Shown: in pieces, positions 7,962 to 17,359 of the stretch
How positions within the stretch are numbered: the stretch's first letter is position 1
How the letters are laid out: each line of letters starts with the position of its first letter
Assembly (NCBI GenBank): GCA_022791735.1
Contig: JAAVZQ010000008.1
Span: 1-38,476 of the forward strand
Length of the DNA: 38,476 bases
Direction of reading: 5' to 3'
DNA from: Clostridia bacterium
Lineage (GTDB): Bacteria > Bacillota > Clostridia > TANB77 > CAG-508
Made by a program: the position numbers and the translations under genes
The notes under the pieces: model-generated
What the model was told of the DNA's origin: nothing
The model's database searches: none
The model's input: only the letters and a program-made list of their open reading frames with translations

Positions 7962-10389
7962 TTACTCTACTTCTTCTGGTATTTCCTCTTCATGTGGCAT
8001 AGACTTTAACTCTTCCCATCTTTCTTTTGTCATAAGGACATCTCTTGGCTTACTTCCTTGATATCCTGAAACAATACCTCTTTCTGCCATTTGGTCTACT
8101 AATCTACCTGCCCTTGCATAACCTATTTTCATCCTTCTTTGTAAAAATGATGCTGACGCTGTTTTTTGCTCTAAAACATAGCCTATCGCTTCTTCTAACC
8201 TTTCATCTGTACCGTCTTCTACTTCTGCACCAGTTTCTTTTTCTTTGTCAGACTTGTTGGCATTTTCTATTGATTCCATTATATCTTCATTATATACTGC
8301 TTCTCCGTCTTTCTTTAAGAAATCCACGATTTTCTCAACTTCTTTATCTGACACAAAAGTTCCTTGAACTCTTGTAGGTTTTGAAACTCCTGTTGGGTAG
8401 TATAACATATCCCCTTTTCCTAGAAGTTTTTCCGCACCTGTCATATCAAGTATTGTTCTTGAATCTATTTGTGAAGACACTGCAAATGCTATTCTTGAAG
8501 GTATATTTGCTTTAATCAATCCTGTGATTACATCAACAGATGGTCTTTGAGTTGCAATAACTAAATGCATACCAGCAGCTCTTGCCTTTTGAGCAAGCCT
8601 ACAAATTGCATCTTCTACTTCTTTTGCAGCAACCATCATAAGGTCTGCAAGCTCATCTATGATAATTACTATTTGTGGTAATTTTACACCTGTCTCCTCT
8701 GAAGAATCTTCTTCTAATGCCTTATTATATCCCTTTATGTCTCTTACACCTTTTGCAGCAAATTTTGCGTATCTGTCTTCCATTTCTTGAACAGCCCATG
8801 CAAGCGCGCCTGCTGCTTTTCTTGGATCTGTAACTACTGGAATTAAAAGGTGTGGTATACCATTATATACAGAAAGCTCAACAATCTTAGGATCCACCAT
8901 AACAAGTTTTACTTCGCTTGGCTTTGCTTTATATATAAGGCTTGTAATTAAAGTATTTATACATACACTCTTTCCAGAACCTGTGCTTCCCGCAACAAGC
9001 AAGTGAGGCATCTTAGCAATATCTGCAATTACTCTTTCACCACTTACATCCTTTCCAAGCCCCATAGAAAGCTTAGATTCTGCAGTAACGAACTCCTCTG
9101 AATCAATTATATCTCTTAAATGAACCATTTCTGTATCTTTATTAGGTATCTCAATTCCAACTGCTTGTTTTCCAGGAATTGGTGCCTCAATTCTTATACT
9201 TTGAGCAGCTAGGTTTAGAGCAATATCATCTGCTAAATTTGCAATTTTATTAACTCTAACTCCCTCTGCTGGTTTTAGTTCGTATCTTGTAATTGCAGGT
9301 CCGTACTGCTACATCTTCTACCTTAGCATTTACACCAAAACTATGTAAAGTTTTTTGTAATTTCAAAGCATTATCTGTAAGTGCTGTTTTTGATACTAGT
9401 TTTCTTCCCTCTCCTTGTTCAAGTAATGCAATTGGTGGGAACTCATAATTTTCATCTACCTCAACTTGTGAATGCTCAAGTTGTAATTCTTGTTTTGTCT
9501 TTTCCTCTTTTTCCTCTTTCTTCTCTTTAAATAAATTTGCTTCTATAAAATCCTCTTCTGCTGGTTTTACTTCCTCTTTTGCCTTAGCTGTTTCTTTTAT
9601 TTTTTCACCTTTAACACTTTCTGTACTTACTTTTTCTTCAAAAGCAAGAGGTATGTCATGTTCATATTTCTTTTTATTTCTAGGTTCATCATCATCGTCG
9701 TCAAATAAATTTTCCATGATAACTGAATGTTGTTTCTTTGGTTTTTCTCTTTCTCTAGTTCTTGCTTTTTTACGTGGTTTTATTTCCTCTTCTTCCTCAT
9801 CATCTTCTTCATATTCATTTGATGCTTGCATCATTTGAGACATTTTGTCTACAAGCTCTGCTGGTCTAATTCCAAATGTAAATATTGAAAGAAGTATAGC
9901 AGTACCAATCAAAACAACATAAGATGCTGCACCTATCGTTTTACTTAATGGCACAGCAATAAGAGCTCCAACTGCTCCTCCTCCTTTATTAGTCTCACCA
10001 TATCCATACGCATCATAAATTATTTCTCCAAAATCTTCATTGGCATTTAGCGCCTCATTTGAAATCTGTCCTAAACTCATTGTTCCACAAATAGCAAGCA
10101 CAATAATTAAAAATTGAATAAGCTTAGGTATGACAAATTCTTTTTGCTCTTTGGTTAAAACGATACCTACTATAAATATACCTATTGGGACAATGAATTT
10201 TATCCATCCCACTAAGCCTCCTAATACTTTGCTTAATCCCTCTCCAAATGTGCCTGTTCTTCCATATATCAATACTGCAAGTACTAAGCTAAATATTATT
10301 ACAATAATTGCTTGTACATATGCATCTTTCTTTACTTTCTTTTTTCTCTTTCCTGTACTTCTCCTTGCTTTTGCCATTGTTTCTTTCAT
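7962..10389 (-). CDS. ftsK: DNA translocase FtsK/SpoIIIE, one CGG +1 site
   Basis: FtsK/SpoIIIE pumps chromosomal DNA through the division septum. N-terminal basic residues are followed by four hydrophobic segments (about 25-180), then a highly charged linker with runs of Glu and Asp. The motor has Walker A GSTGSGKS and Walker B IIIDELADLM, and the C-terminal 65 residues resemble the DNA-reading winged helix (gamma domain). The frame breaks at codon 363, CGG at 9301-9303. The shift gives VEDVAVGPAITRYELKPAEGV, a conserved segment before the motor, and an 808-residue product. The shift lies between the membrane/linker part and the motor, so failure would leave a motorless protein. The start could be ATG 10389 or, with better spacing from AGGAAGG, ATG 10377. 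Confidence 0.93.
9300..9303 (-). other. CGG +1 site in ftsK
   Basis: GTA-CGGA-CCT. CGG is codon 363. The shift gives Val-Gly-Pro-Ala-Ile-Thr-Arg-Tyr-Glu, a conserved FtsK block; the zero frame ends after 14 more codons. Confidence 0.9.
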
Positions 10390-10423
10390 TCCTTCCTAAT
10401 GTTTCCCATAAATTTACTATTTT

Positions 10424-10452
10424 ATTTTATCATTGTGACTTTTAAAATGCAA
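10424..10452 (-). promoter_or_regulatory. Probable ftsK promoter
   Basis: Reading the minus strand, TTGCAT (10447-10452) and TAAAAT (10424-10429) are separated by 17 nt, about 35 nt upstream of the start codon. Confidence 0.55.
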
Positions 10453-10486
10453 CTTTTTTGAGAAATTTTTTGAAGGAAATTTGAAG

Positions 10487-10526
10487 AAAAAAATACCTTT
10501 TAGCTTTCACTAAAAAGTATTTTTTT
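10487..10526 (-). terminator. Terminator of the ATPase gene (shared hairpin, copy 1)
   Basis: Stem AAAAATACCTTTTAG against CTAAAAAGTATTTTT, followed by T residues. It lies just after the AAA ATPase stop codon. Nearly the same hairpin recurs at 11929 and 13644. Confidence 0.8.
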
Positions 10527-10533
10527 CATTCTC

Positions 10534-11803
10534 TTAATCCTTTAAACAACCTATTGGTACTACCATCACTCCATTTTCTGTTGTATATGCCATATCTGTT
10601 CCCGTTATTATCATTAAAAACGATGGCTCTCCTATTTTTGGATTATTTTGATTTATTAACCTTTTTAATTCTAATAGATGTTTTTCAGCTTCTTTTATCA
10701 TAGTACCACCTAGCTTTATTTCTACTAATGCATATCTTCCATCCTCAAATACTAAAATATTATCGCACTCTAAATTATATCTATCTCTATAATGCTTCAA
10801 TGTTCCACCGCATACTGTTAATATATACACTCAAATCTCTGTTTACTAAATTTTCAAATAATAGTCCATAGGTTCTTACATCTAACATCAATTGTTTTGG
10901 TGTAATTCCTAGTGCTGCTACTGCTAATGAAGGATCTATCATGCTTTTTTTAGGTGATGTTCTTATTGCTGTTTTGCTTCTTATATTTGGGCTCCATGCT
11001 TCTATCTCTTCCACTATATACAATTTTTTTAGTGTTTCTAGATAATCTATAATTGTTCTTTCACTTACTTCTACATAATTTGATTTCACATCTTCATATA
11101 ACGATTTATCTGAATTTATCGTTGATACCTGTCTTGCATAAGATTTTAGTATTGCTTTTGCTAATTGTGGGTTTCTTTTTATTCCATCTATTCTTGATAT
11201 ATCAGAATTGCACAATACATCTATATAGTTTTTTGGAACTTCTAGTGCTAATCCTTCTTTCATGCTAATAGTACTAGGCCATCCTCCTCTACAAAGTGCA
11301 TATGCTATTTTTTCATACGTTAAATCAGTTCTTATTCCGTCTATATCTTGCTTTTGCTCTAATATTTTCCTTAATGAAATTGTTCCATTTGACTCTCCGC
11401 TTTCAAATAGTGTCATTGGCTTCATTTTTACAAATGCAAACCTTCCAACCCCACTATGTAATGTATCATCTTCTGTTGGAGTTGCCGAACCTGTTAATAT
11501 ATACTGATTTGGTTTTCCTATGTTGTCAACCGAATATCTAACTGCATTCCATATTTTAGGTATTATTTGCCATTCATCTATTAGCCTTGGTTTTTCCCCC
11601 TCTAATAATAACGAAGGTTTCATATTTGCTAGCTCTATATAATTTTCTTGTAAATCTGGATTTTGTATTTCTAAAATACTTTTAGCAAAATTTTTAGCAC
11701 TTGTTGTTTTTCCACACCACTTCGGTCCTTTTATTAAGATAGCACCCATTATAGATAGTTTCTCTTCAATTTCTTTATCAACAATTCTTCTAATATACTT
11801 CAT
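10534..11803 (-). CDS. AAA ATPase with DUF4143-type C-terminus, one CGG +1 site
   Basis: This belongs to the ATP-binding proteins with an N-terminal AAA domain and a C-terminal DUF4143 domain, common in bacterial accessory regions and of unclear function. Walker A is GPKWCGKT (residues about 26-33), Walker B PRLIDEWQ (about 73-80), sensor-like GSATPT follows. The second half has a winged-helix segment and a nuclease-like core (ECDNILVFEDGRYALVEIKLG). The frame breaks at codon 332, CGG at 10808-10810; skipping C gives INSMGGTLKHYRDRYNLECD and a 422-residue product. The shift sits inside the nuclease-like domain. It has its own promoter and terminator, so it is a single-gene unit. A role in defence or addiction has been suggested for relatives, but nothing here proves it. 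Confidence 0.85.
10807..10810 (-). other. CGG +1 site in the AAA ATPase gene
   Basis: ATG-CGGT-GGA. The shift gives Met-Gly-Gly-Thr-Leu and continues the DUF4143 domain; the zero frame stops after seven more codons. Confidence 0.84.
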
Positions 11804-11825
11804 AAGAATTCCTCCTTATAACTAT

Positions 11826-11854
11826 ATTATACTATTTTTTTAATTTTATTGCAA
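11826..11854 (-). promoter_or_regulatory. Promoter of the AAA ATPase gene
   Basis: Minus strand TTGCAA (11849-11854) and TATAAT (11826-11831) with a 17-nt spacer, close to a good AAGGAGG site and the ATG. Direct repeats of TTGTTGCAAA with ATTTG lie just upstream (about 11868-11909) and may be regulatory. Confidence 0.7.
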
Positions 11855-11928
11855 CACTTTGCGGTATATTGTTGCAAAGATTTGTTGTGTTTTGTTGCAA
11901 ACATTTGCTACAGCCTTGTTTGTTTTAG

Positions 11929-11966
11929 AAAAAAATACCTTTTAGCTTCCACTAAAAAGTATTTTT
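11929..11966 (-). terminator. Terminator of the pilin-like gene (shared hairpin, copy 2)
   Basis: Same stem as at 10487, with loop CTTCCA. It lies 20 nt beyond the pilin-like stop codon and is followed by T residues. Confidence 0.8.
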
Positions 11967-11985
11967 CATTTATTAACTTTTTTAT

Positions 11986-13233
11986 TTACTGATGATATTC
12001 TTCTACATTCGTTCCATGCTCTGCGCAATAATAATGTGGTCCATTTGCACCTTGATGCCCGCAATTGTTATTTTCTATTGTATAGCCATTTCCAGAGCAG
12101 ACCATATGCATTACTTTTCCTGTTCCTTTGCATGTAATACAGTCATTTGAACCATTTGTGCATTCTCCACAAGTTACTGTTTTACTTACTTTTCCTGTGC
12201 CTGAGCAAGTTGTACATTGTACTTTGTTATTAGCTTCGTCATGAACTTTTTGTGCATACTCATTTTTACAGTTATCACTACAAAAACCTAGATTGTATGC
12301 TGACTTATAACTAAAATTACAATCTGCACAATTAACTGCAATTCCCCAACCTATGCCGTCACCAGCACTTTTACCACATCCATTGCTACACACACCTGCA
12401 GGTAGTGGTCTAGCTTCTGGGTCGAGTACTTGTACACTTGGTGTACTCGTACAATTCCTCTCTTTGTTTCCATTACAATCTGGACAAGTGTCAAGTACTT
12501 CTATTTTTCCATCTCCGCCACAATTATCACAACTTATTTTTCCATTTGTACAACCTGCCACTGTACATGTAACTTTTCCCGTTTGAGAACATGCTACACA
12601 TGGTATTTGCACTCCTACTGTTCCTTCGCAATGTTCTCCTTTGCAATATGTACTTGCTGTTCCATCTAATGATGTTGCTTCCGTTTCTCCATTACTTACT
12701 ACTACTTTATATTTATATGTAGTATAATTTTCTAATCCTGTTTTAGTTAATGTTACTGGCACCCCTTGCTTTGCCTTTGCTGTTACTAATTCGTTTGCAT
12801 CTTTTGCTGTCGTTTCTATATACAATGTATATGTCAATTCTGCATTCTCGTTTTCATCTGTTGCTAATGCTGTTATAGATATACTATCATTTGTATTCTC
12901 TACTGGTTTTCCTACCAATGCTTTTATAAATTTTAATTTTCCATTTGCACTTGTACCATAATCTTTTTGTTCTGTTCCAGAACCCCCTATGTTATATTCT
13001 TCTATCTTCTTTACTATATCTTGTATATTTTTATCTAAATCGTCAAATGTCACTTGCTCCTTATTTTGTGCATCTGCATAATTTACTGCTCCATTCACTG
13101 CTGTTTCTATTATTCCACTGTTAAATGCTGCATTTATTGTCACTGCTGCCAATATTACTAATACGATAATTGTTATAATTAACGCAACCAATGTAATTCC
13201 TTTCTCTTGTCTTACTCTTTCTTTTAGGTTCAT
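11986..13233 (-). CDS. Pilin-like secreted protein with zinc-ribbon-like cysteine repeats
   Basis: 415 residues. The N-terminus has a type IV prepilin leader: basic residues, then KGITLVALIITIIVLVILAA, with cleavage expected after the glycine. This suggests export and assembly or anchoring by a pilin-type machine, not seen in this window. Residues about 95-195 look like a fibronectin-type beta domain. From about 200 to the end there are many CxxC pairs, several as CxxCxGxG, the DnaJ zinc-finger pattern (CSQTGKVTC, CDNCGGDGK, CSGTGKVSK, CKGTGKVMH). Such metal-ribbon repeats behind a pilin leader are unusual. The start at 13233 has a GAAGGAGGAAG site. Operator-like palindromes lie upstream and are shared with the divergent XRE gene. 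Function unknown. Confidence 0.8.
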   Translation of the reverse strand: MNLKERVRQEKGITLVALIITIIVLVILAAVTINAAFNSGIIETAVNGAVNYADAQNKEQVTFDDLDKNIQDIVKKIEEYNIGGSGTEQKDYGTSANGKLKFIKALVGKPVENTNDSISITALATDENENAELTYTLYIETTAKDANELVTAKAKQGVPVTLTKTGLENYTTYKYKVVVSNGETEATSLDGTASTYCKGEHCEGTVGVQIPCVACSQTGKVTCTVAGCTNGKISCDNCGGDGKIEVLDTCPDCNGNKERNCTSTPSVQVLDPEARPLPAGVCSNGCGKSAGDGIGWGIAVNCADCNFSYKSAYNLGFCSDNCKNEYAQKVHDEANNKVQCTTCSGTGKVSKTVTCGECTNGSNDCITCKGTGKVMHMVCSGNGYTIENNNCGHQGANGPHYYCAEHGTNVEEYHQ

Positions 13234-13293
13234 TTCTTATTCTTCCTCCTTCGTTTATTTCAATTTCATGAATAAAAAAATTTTTATTTGTTA

Positions 13294-13364
13294 ATACTCC
13301 ATATGGAGCATTATATATAAATAATAACCCAATTGGAGTATTTTGTCAACCCCATACGGAGTAT
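13294..13364. promoter_or_regulatory. Three operator-like palindromes
   Basis: Sites resembling TACTCC-N4-GGAGTA: ACTCCATATGGAGC (13295-13309), ACCCAATTGGAGTA (13327-13340) and CCCCATACGGAGTA (13350-13363). They lie between the divergent pilin-like and XRE genes. The third is just upstream of a TATAAT (13370-13375) serving the XRE gene. Binding by the XRE protein is inference. Confidence 0.65.
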
Positions 13365-13398
13365 TTCTATATAATATTTTTTAAGGAGGTATATTCCT

Positions 13399-13623
13399 AT
13401 GAAAAATAGATTGAAAGAACTTAGAGAAGACAATGACTTAACCCAAGAACAATGTGCAAAAATTGCTTATATATCAAAAAATTCATATATACGTTACGAA
13501 AAAAGTGAAAGAATTCCACCATTAGATATCATCGCTATATATGCGGAATATTATCATACTTCAATAGATTATATTGCATATCTTACAAACGAACCCAAAC
13601 CCTATCCAATGAAAAACAAATAA
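13399..13623 (+). CDS. Small XRE-family transcription regulator
   Basis: A 74-residue protein that is almost only an XRE helix-turn-helix: LKELREDNDLTQEQCAKIAYISKNSYIRYEKSERIPP is the helix 1-4 pattern (residues about 5-41), followed by a helix for dimer contact. It starts at ATG 13399 behind AAGGAGG. It is the only plus-strand gene I can assign with confidence. Three near-identical palindromes immediately upstream suggest autoregulation and control of the divergent pilin-like gene. Confidence 0.88.
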   Translation: MKNRLKELREDNDLTQEQCAKIAYISKNSYIRYEKSERIPPLDIIAIYAEYYHTSIDYIAYLTNEPKPYPMKNK

Positions 13624-13643
13624 AATCTTATTGCTTTCGCAAT

Positions 13644-13682
13644 AAAAAATACCTTTTAGCATTTCACTAAAAAGTATTTTTT
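13644..13682. terminator. Bidirectional terminator (shared hairpin, copy 3)
   Basis: Stem AAAAATACCTTTTAG against CTAAAAAGTATTTTT, loop CATTTCA, with A and T runs on both sides. It lies between the convergent XRE and pgi genes. A small ATTGC-TTTC-GCAAT hairpin (13630-13643) adjoins it. Confidence 0.8.
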
Positions 13683-13750
13683 ATTTGTTCTATTTTCAAT
13701 TAAGAATGCGACAAATATATATGTCCAAATTAGTCTCATTCAATCATTTT

Positions 13751-15049
13751 TTAATATCCTGGTTTTTCAAGTAATCTAAACATATTTTTCTTGTATTCCT
13801 CTACTCCTGGTTGATTAAATGGATTTACACCTAAGATATTACCTGACATTGCACATGCTAATTCGAAGAAATAAATTAAATGTCCAAGCGATCTTGCATC
13901 TAGTTTGTCCATGTTAATTACCACATTTGGTACTCCTCCTGTGACATGTGCTTCTATTGTTGCTTCCATTGCTTTTTTATTTACATATCCCATTGTCTTA
14001 CCACTTAAATAATTTAACCCGTCTAAATTGTCTCCATCTTCTTTTATAGTAATATCTGAACTTGTTTCTTCTATATTTATAACTGTTTCAAAAAGATTTC
14101 TTTTTCCTTCTTGGATGTATTGTCCCATTGAATGAAGATCTGTTGTAAAGTCTACACCTGCTGGAAATATTCCTTTTGCCATTTTTCCTTCACTTTCCCC
14201 ATATAGTTGCTTCCACCATTCAATAAAATAATGCATTTTAGGCTCATAATTTACTAATATTTCTATGTCCTTCAAATTTTTATTCAATATATTTCTTGCA
14301 ACTGCATATTGATAGCATTCATTGTATTTTAAATCGCTATCTGCATATTTATCCTGTGCATCTTTTGCACCTTGCATCAATTCATTTATATCTACTCCAG
14401 CTACTGCTATTGGTAAAAGTCCTACTGCTGTAAGTACAGAATATCTACCACCTACGTTATCTGGCACAACAAATGTCTCATATCCTTCTTCATTTGATAA
14501 TTCCTTTAATGCTCCTCTTGCCTTATCAGTTGTAACATATATTCTATTTCTTGCTTCTTCTACGCCATATTTATTTTCTAATATTTCTCTAAATATTCTA
14601 AATGCAATTGCTGGTTCTGTTGTAGTTCCTGATTTTGATATTACATTTATTGAAAAATCTCTATCTCCGATTAAATCTATTAAATCATTTAAATATACTG
14701 GACTTATGTTATTTCCTGCATATAAAACTAAAGGTGTACTTTGCTTTTTGTAACTGTAAAAAGAATTATTTAACGCCTCTATTACAGCTCTTGCACCTAA
14801 ATATGAACCACCTATTCCTATACACACAAATACTTCTGAATCTTCTTGTATTTTTTTAGCTGCTTTTTTTATTCTATCAAATTCTTCTTTATCATAATTT
14901 GTTGGAAGTTCTAACCAACCTCTAAAGTCTTTTTCATCATTTGGCTCTTTACGTAAAACCCTATCTATTTCTTTAACTTCACTTTTATATTCTAAAATTT
15001 TGTCCATAGAAATTCCTGTGTTTGTTAAGTTTAATTTTATATTCGACAT
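13751..15049 (-). CDS. pgi: Glucose-6-phosphate isomerase
   Basis: Converts glucose 6-phosphate to fructose 6-phosphate in glycolysis. 432 residues. Characteristic motifs are present: IGIGGSYLGARAVIEAL (about 77-93), VISKSGTTTEPAIAFRIFR (about 136-154), the GGRYSVLTAVGLLP signature (about 200-213), and the C-terminal NPFNQPGVEEYKK signature. No break and no in-frame CGG. The start at 15049 has AAGGAGG upstream. Palindromic element 3 fills the gap to ppaC. Confidence 0.97.
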   Translation of the reverse strand: MSNIKLNLTNTGISMDKILEYKSEVKEIDRVLRKEPNDEKDFRGWLELPTNYDKEEFDRIKKAAKKIQEDSEVFVCIGIGGSYLGARAVIEALNNSFYSYKKQSTPLVLYAGNNISPVYLNDLIDLIGDRDFSINVISKSGTTTEPAIAFRIFREILENKYGVEEARNRIYVTTDKARGALKELSNEEGYETFVVPDNVGGRYSVLTAVGLLPIAVAGVDINELMQGAKDAQDKYADSDLKYNECYQYAVARNILNKNLKDIEILVNYEPKMHYFIEWWKQLYGESEGKMAKGIFPAGVDFTTDLHSMGQYIQEGKRNLFETVINIEETSSDITIKEDGDNLDGLNYLSGKTMGYVNKKAMEATIEAHVTGGVPNVVINMDKLDARSLGHLIYFFELACAMSGNILGVNPFNQPGVEEYKKNMFRLLEKPGY

Positions 15050-15075
15050 AATCTTTCCTCCTTATGATTTTTTAT

Positions 15076-15198
15076 GTTTACAAAAGAATTAGTAAACTGC
15101 AAGGCATATGAATTTGAGTGTCAATGAGGCATACCTGTATACGTTGATTTGACCTCAAATGAACAGCAACTCTGCAAGATATTGATTATTTCGCAAAC
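15076..15198. repeat. Intergenic palindromic element 3
   Basis: About 123 bp. Outer arms GTTTACAAAAGAATTAGTA and TATTGATTATTTCGCAAAC pair; the right arm covers the last codons and stop of ppaC (stop at 15186). Upper stem TTTGAGTGTCAATGAGGC pairs with the segment after the TATAC tip. Forward orientation. Confidence 0.75.
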
Positions 15199-16112
15199 TC
15201 TATTAGAATTGGGAACACTTGCTTCTTTCTTGAAACAACTCCCTCTAAAAACATCCTATTATTCTCTATTTTTTTATTAAATCCTTTTTCTGCAATATCC
15301 GTCCTATCTCCTAAAACTATTGCTTCTGAATTACTATTTACTATATCTGTAATTAAAAGCACAAATAGATTTATACCATTTTCTTTCATAAATGCTTGCA
15401 TAACATTTTCTAATTTGTCTTGGTCTTTTAGCACTTCCTCTATACTTGCTGTATTTACCTGTGCAACTTGCATATTTACACCATTTGCCTCCATTTTCTT
15501 TGAGTCAATATTAATTATTTCTTCTGGTGAAAAATCGCTTAAATCTGTTCCTGCTTTTAACATTTCCATTCCATAAGTTTCTATATCTATTTCTGCAATT
15601 TTTGCAAGTTCTTTTGCAATTTGTACATCTTTTTCTGTGCATGTTGGTGATTTGAATAATAATGTATCTGAAATAATTGCACTTAGCATAAGTCCTGCAA
15701 TAGTTTTATCTATTTCTACATCATGTTGTTTATATAATCCATAAAGTATTGTTTCTGTACATCCTACTGGCTCTGCCATATAGAATAATGGATTTGCTGT
15801 TTCAAACCCTGTAATACAGTGGTGGTCTATAACTTTTAGTATGTTTGCCTTTTCTATTCCATCTATACTTTGTGAAAATGTATTGTGGTCAACTAAAATT
15901 ACATTTGCCTTCTCTTCAATGCTCTCTAGTGTTTCTGGTTCTGCTACTTTAAAATAGTTTAATACAAATTCTGTTTCTTTATTTACTTTTCCAAGTTTAT
16001 ACGCCTTTACTTCATTGTTTCCTAGTTTTCTTTCTAAGTGTTCCATTACGATACTTGATGTGATTGAGTCTGTATCTGGATTTTTATGTCCAAAAATTAA
16101 TGTTTTTTCCAT
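15186..16112 (-). CDS. ppaC: Manganese-dependent inorganic pyrophosphatase (DHH family)
   Basis: Hydrolyses pyrophosphate to phosphate and drives biosynthetic reactions. 308 residues, the usual size. Metal ligands and the DHH motif are visible: FGHKNPDTDSI (about 7-17), VDHNTFSQS (about 74-82), VIDHHCITGF (about 90-99), and SDTLLFKSPT (about 148-157). The C-terminal DHHA2 domain follows, ending in SRKKQVFPIL. The gene is flanked on both sides by palindromic elements (3 and 4). The start at 16112 has TAAGGAG. Confidence 0.97.
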   Translation of the reverse strand: MEKTLIFGHKNPDTDSITSSIVMEHLERKLGNNEVKAYKLGKVNKETEFVLNYFKVAEPETLESIEEKANVILVDHNTFSQSIDGIEKANILKVIDHHCITGFETANPLFYMAEPVGCTETILYGLYKQHDVEIDKTIAGLMLSAIISDTLLFKSPTCTEKDVQIAKELAKIAEIDIETYGMEMLKAGTDLSDFSPEEIINIDSKKMEANGVNMQVAQVNTASIEEVLKDQDKLENVMQAFMKENGINLFVLLITDIVNSNSEAIVLGDRTDIAEKGFNKKIENNRMFLEGVVSRKKQVFPILIEFAK

Positions 16113-16130
16113 CTCTTCATTCTCCTTACT

Positions 16131-16250
16131 GTTTGTAAAATAATCATCATATTACGTCATTACTACTCAGTCGATTTCTAAAGACACACTAGTATGTCTT
16201 TTGGAATATCTCCCTCATGCACCTAGCACGCAACAGCTTCTTTTACAAAC
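16131..16250. repeat. Intergenic palindromic element 4
   Basis: About 120 bp, arms GTTTGTAAAATAATCATCAT and CAGCTTCTTTTACAAAC, tip AGACACACTAGTATGTCT. Read on the minus strand it shows GTGCTAGG and AATGACGTAATATGATGATT. Reverse orientation, just upstream of ppaC. Confidence 0.72.
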
Positions 16251-16271
16251 TTATTAATAATTTTAATTTAA

Positions 16272-16991
16272 CTATACTTTTATAATAGAATTAAGTGCAA
16301 GTTCTATCATTTGATTTAAAGACTTTTCTCTTTCCTCTGCTGAAAAGCCTTTTTCTTCTTTTGGCACATCTACTACTGTAAGCAAACATGCTGCTTTTTT
16401 GTTTTCCCTTTTAGCATTATAAAATAGTGCAAAAGCTTCCATCTCTGATGCAACAAGCTCTACATCTTTTGGTGCTCTATTTACTATCGCATCTTTATCT
16501 GGTTGATATAAATCAAAACAGTCATTGCAAAGTGTATCTTCTTTTACATATTCTACACCAGCTTCTTTTGCAGTATTTTCTATTATTTCATTTATCTCCT
16601 CACTCGATTCTGCTATATGCAATGGTACATTATCAAAACTATATGCATAATTTCCTTCTGTATATGACCTTTGTACTAAAATTAAGTCTTTCAAATCTAG
16701 TTTATTCACTAATGCTCCACATGAGCCCACTCGTATAATTACTTCTACACCATAGTAGTGAAAAAGTTCATACGAATATATTCCCATGCTTGGTATACCC
16801 ATACCATGTGCCATAACCGATATTGTTTTTCCTTTGTATTTCCCAGTATAGCAGTACATCCCTCTTATGCTGTTTACCAATTTGCAGTCTGTAAGATATT
16901 TTTCTGCAATAAGTTTTACTCTTAAGGGATCTCCAGCCATAATTACATGTTTTGCAATATCTCCTATTTTTGCTTCATTATGTGCAGTCAT
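16272..16991 (-). CDS. deoD: Purine-nucleoside phosphorylase, DeoD type
   Basis: Phosphorolytic cleavage of purine nucleosides for salvage. ATG 16991 (MTAHNEAKIGDIAKHVIMAGDPLR) is preferred because it has AAAAGGAG upstream and gives 239 residues, the family length; a longer frame to 17120 lacks support. The phosphate/ribose motifs GDPLR, MAHGMGIPSMGIYSYEL, RVGSCGAL and the base-binding VASEMEAFALF are all present. Intact, no in-frame CGG. Confidence 0.96.
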   Translation of the reverse strand: MTAHNEAKIGDIAKHVIMAGDPLRVKLIAEKYLTDCKLVNSIRGMYCYTGKYKGKTISVMAHGMGIPSMGIYSYELFHYYGVEVIIRVGSCGALVNKLDLKDLILVQRSYTEGNYAYSFDNVPLHIAESSEEINEIIENTAKEAGVEYVKEDTLCNDCFDLYQPDKDAIVNRAPKDVELVASEMEAFALFYNAKRENKKAACLLTVVDVPKEEKGFSAEEREKSLNQMIELALNSIIKV

Positions 16992-17210
16992 AAATATTGC
17001 TCCTTTTCTTAAATTTTCGTTTTTATTATATATCATAATATATATCTTTTTCAAGTATATTGATAAAAAATATAAGTGAATTTCGTGAAATAATTGTTGT
17101 ATATTCTGAACAACCTTCAAAAATTAGACATCAAGGCGACACCTTTACACCTCTATAACTTTCCTATTCTAGTATTATATATTTGCCATCTCGATTTATT
17201 TGAGAGAACT

Positions 17211-17280
17211 CCCAAAGATAATTTTTCGCATATACTTAAGTTGTAATTTAAAAAAAATTGATTTTAAATATGTATTATTT
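17211..17280. repeat. Direct repeat, left copy
   Basis: About 70 bp nearly identical to 17716-17784: CCCAAAGATAATTTTT, GCATATACTTAAGTTG, then TTGATTTTAAATATG. The pair brackets the Phd-type antitoxin gene. Confidence 0.85.
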
Positions 17281-17358
17281 TTTTCATTCATGATATTATT
17301 ATATTTTATTGATGTAATCACTTTTACACTCTTCTGTAAACTCTACTTCATATTCTTT
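17281..17358 (-). pseudogene. Possible remnant of a RelE/ParE-like toxin
   Basis: Directly downstream of the antitoxin the minus strand encodes MDINKEYEVEFTEECKSDYI, like the start of a RelE/ParE toxin, then stops after 23 residues. A later frame continues open into the left direct repeat. If this was the partner toxin it is truncated. Weak evidence: a short stretch only. Confidence 0.35.
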
Positions 17359-17359
17359 G

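Noticed and set aside
9650..9838. Serine-rich open frame opposite ftsK
   Set aside because: It is the antisense shadow of the acidic linker of ftsK, with no binding site.
16992..17120. N-terminal extension of DeoD
   Set aside because: The extension has no ribosome binding site, and the internal ATG matches family length and has a good site.
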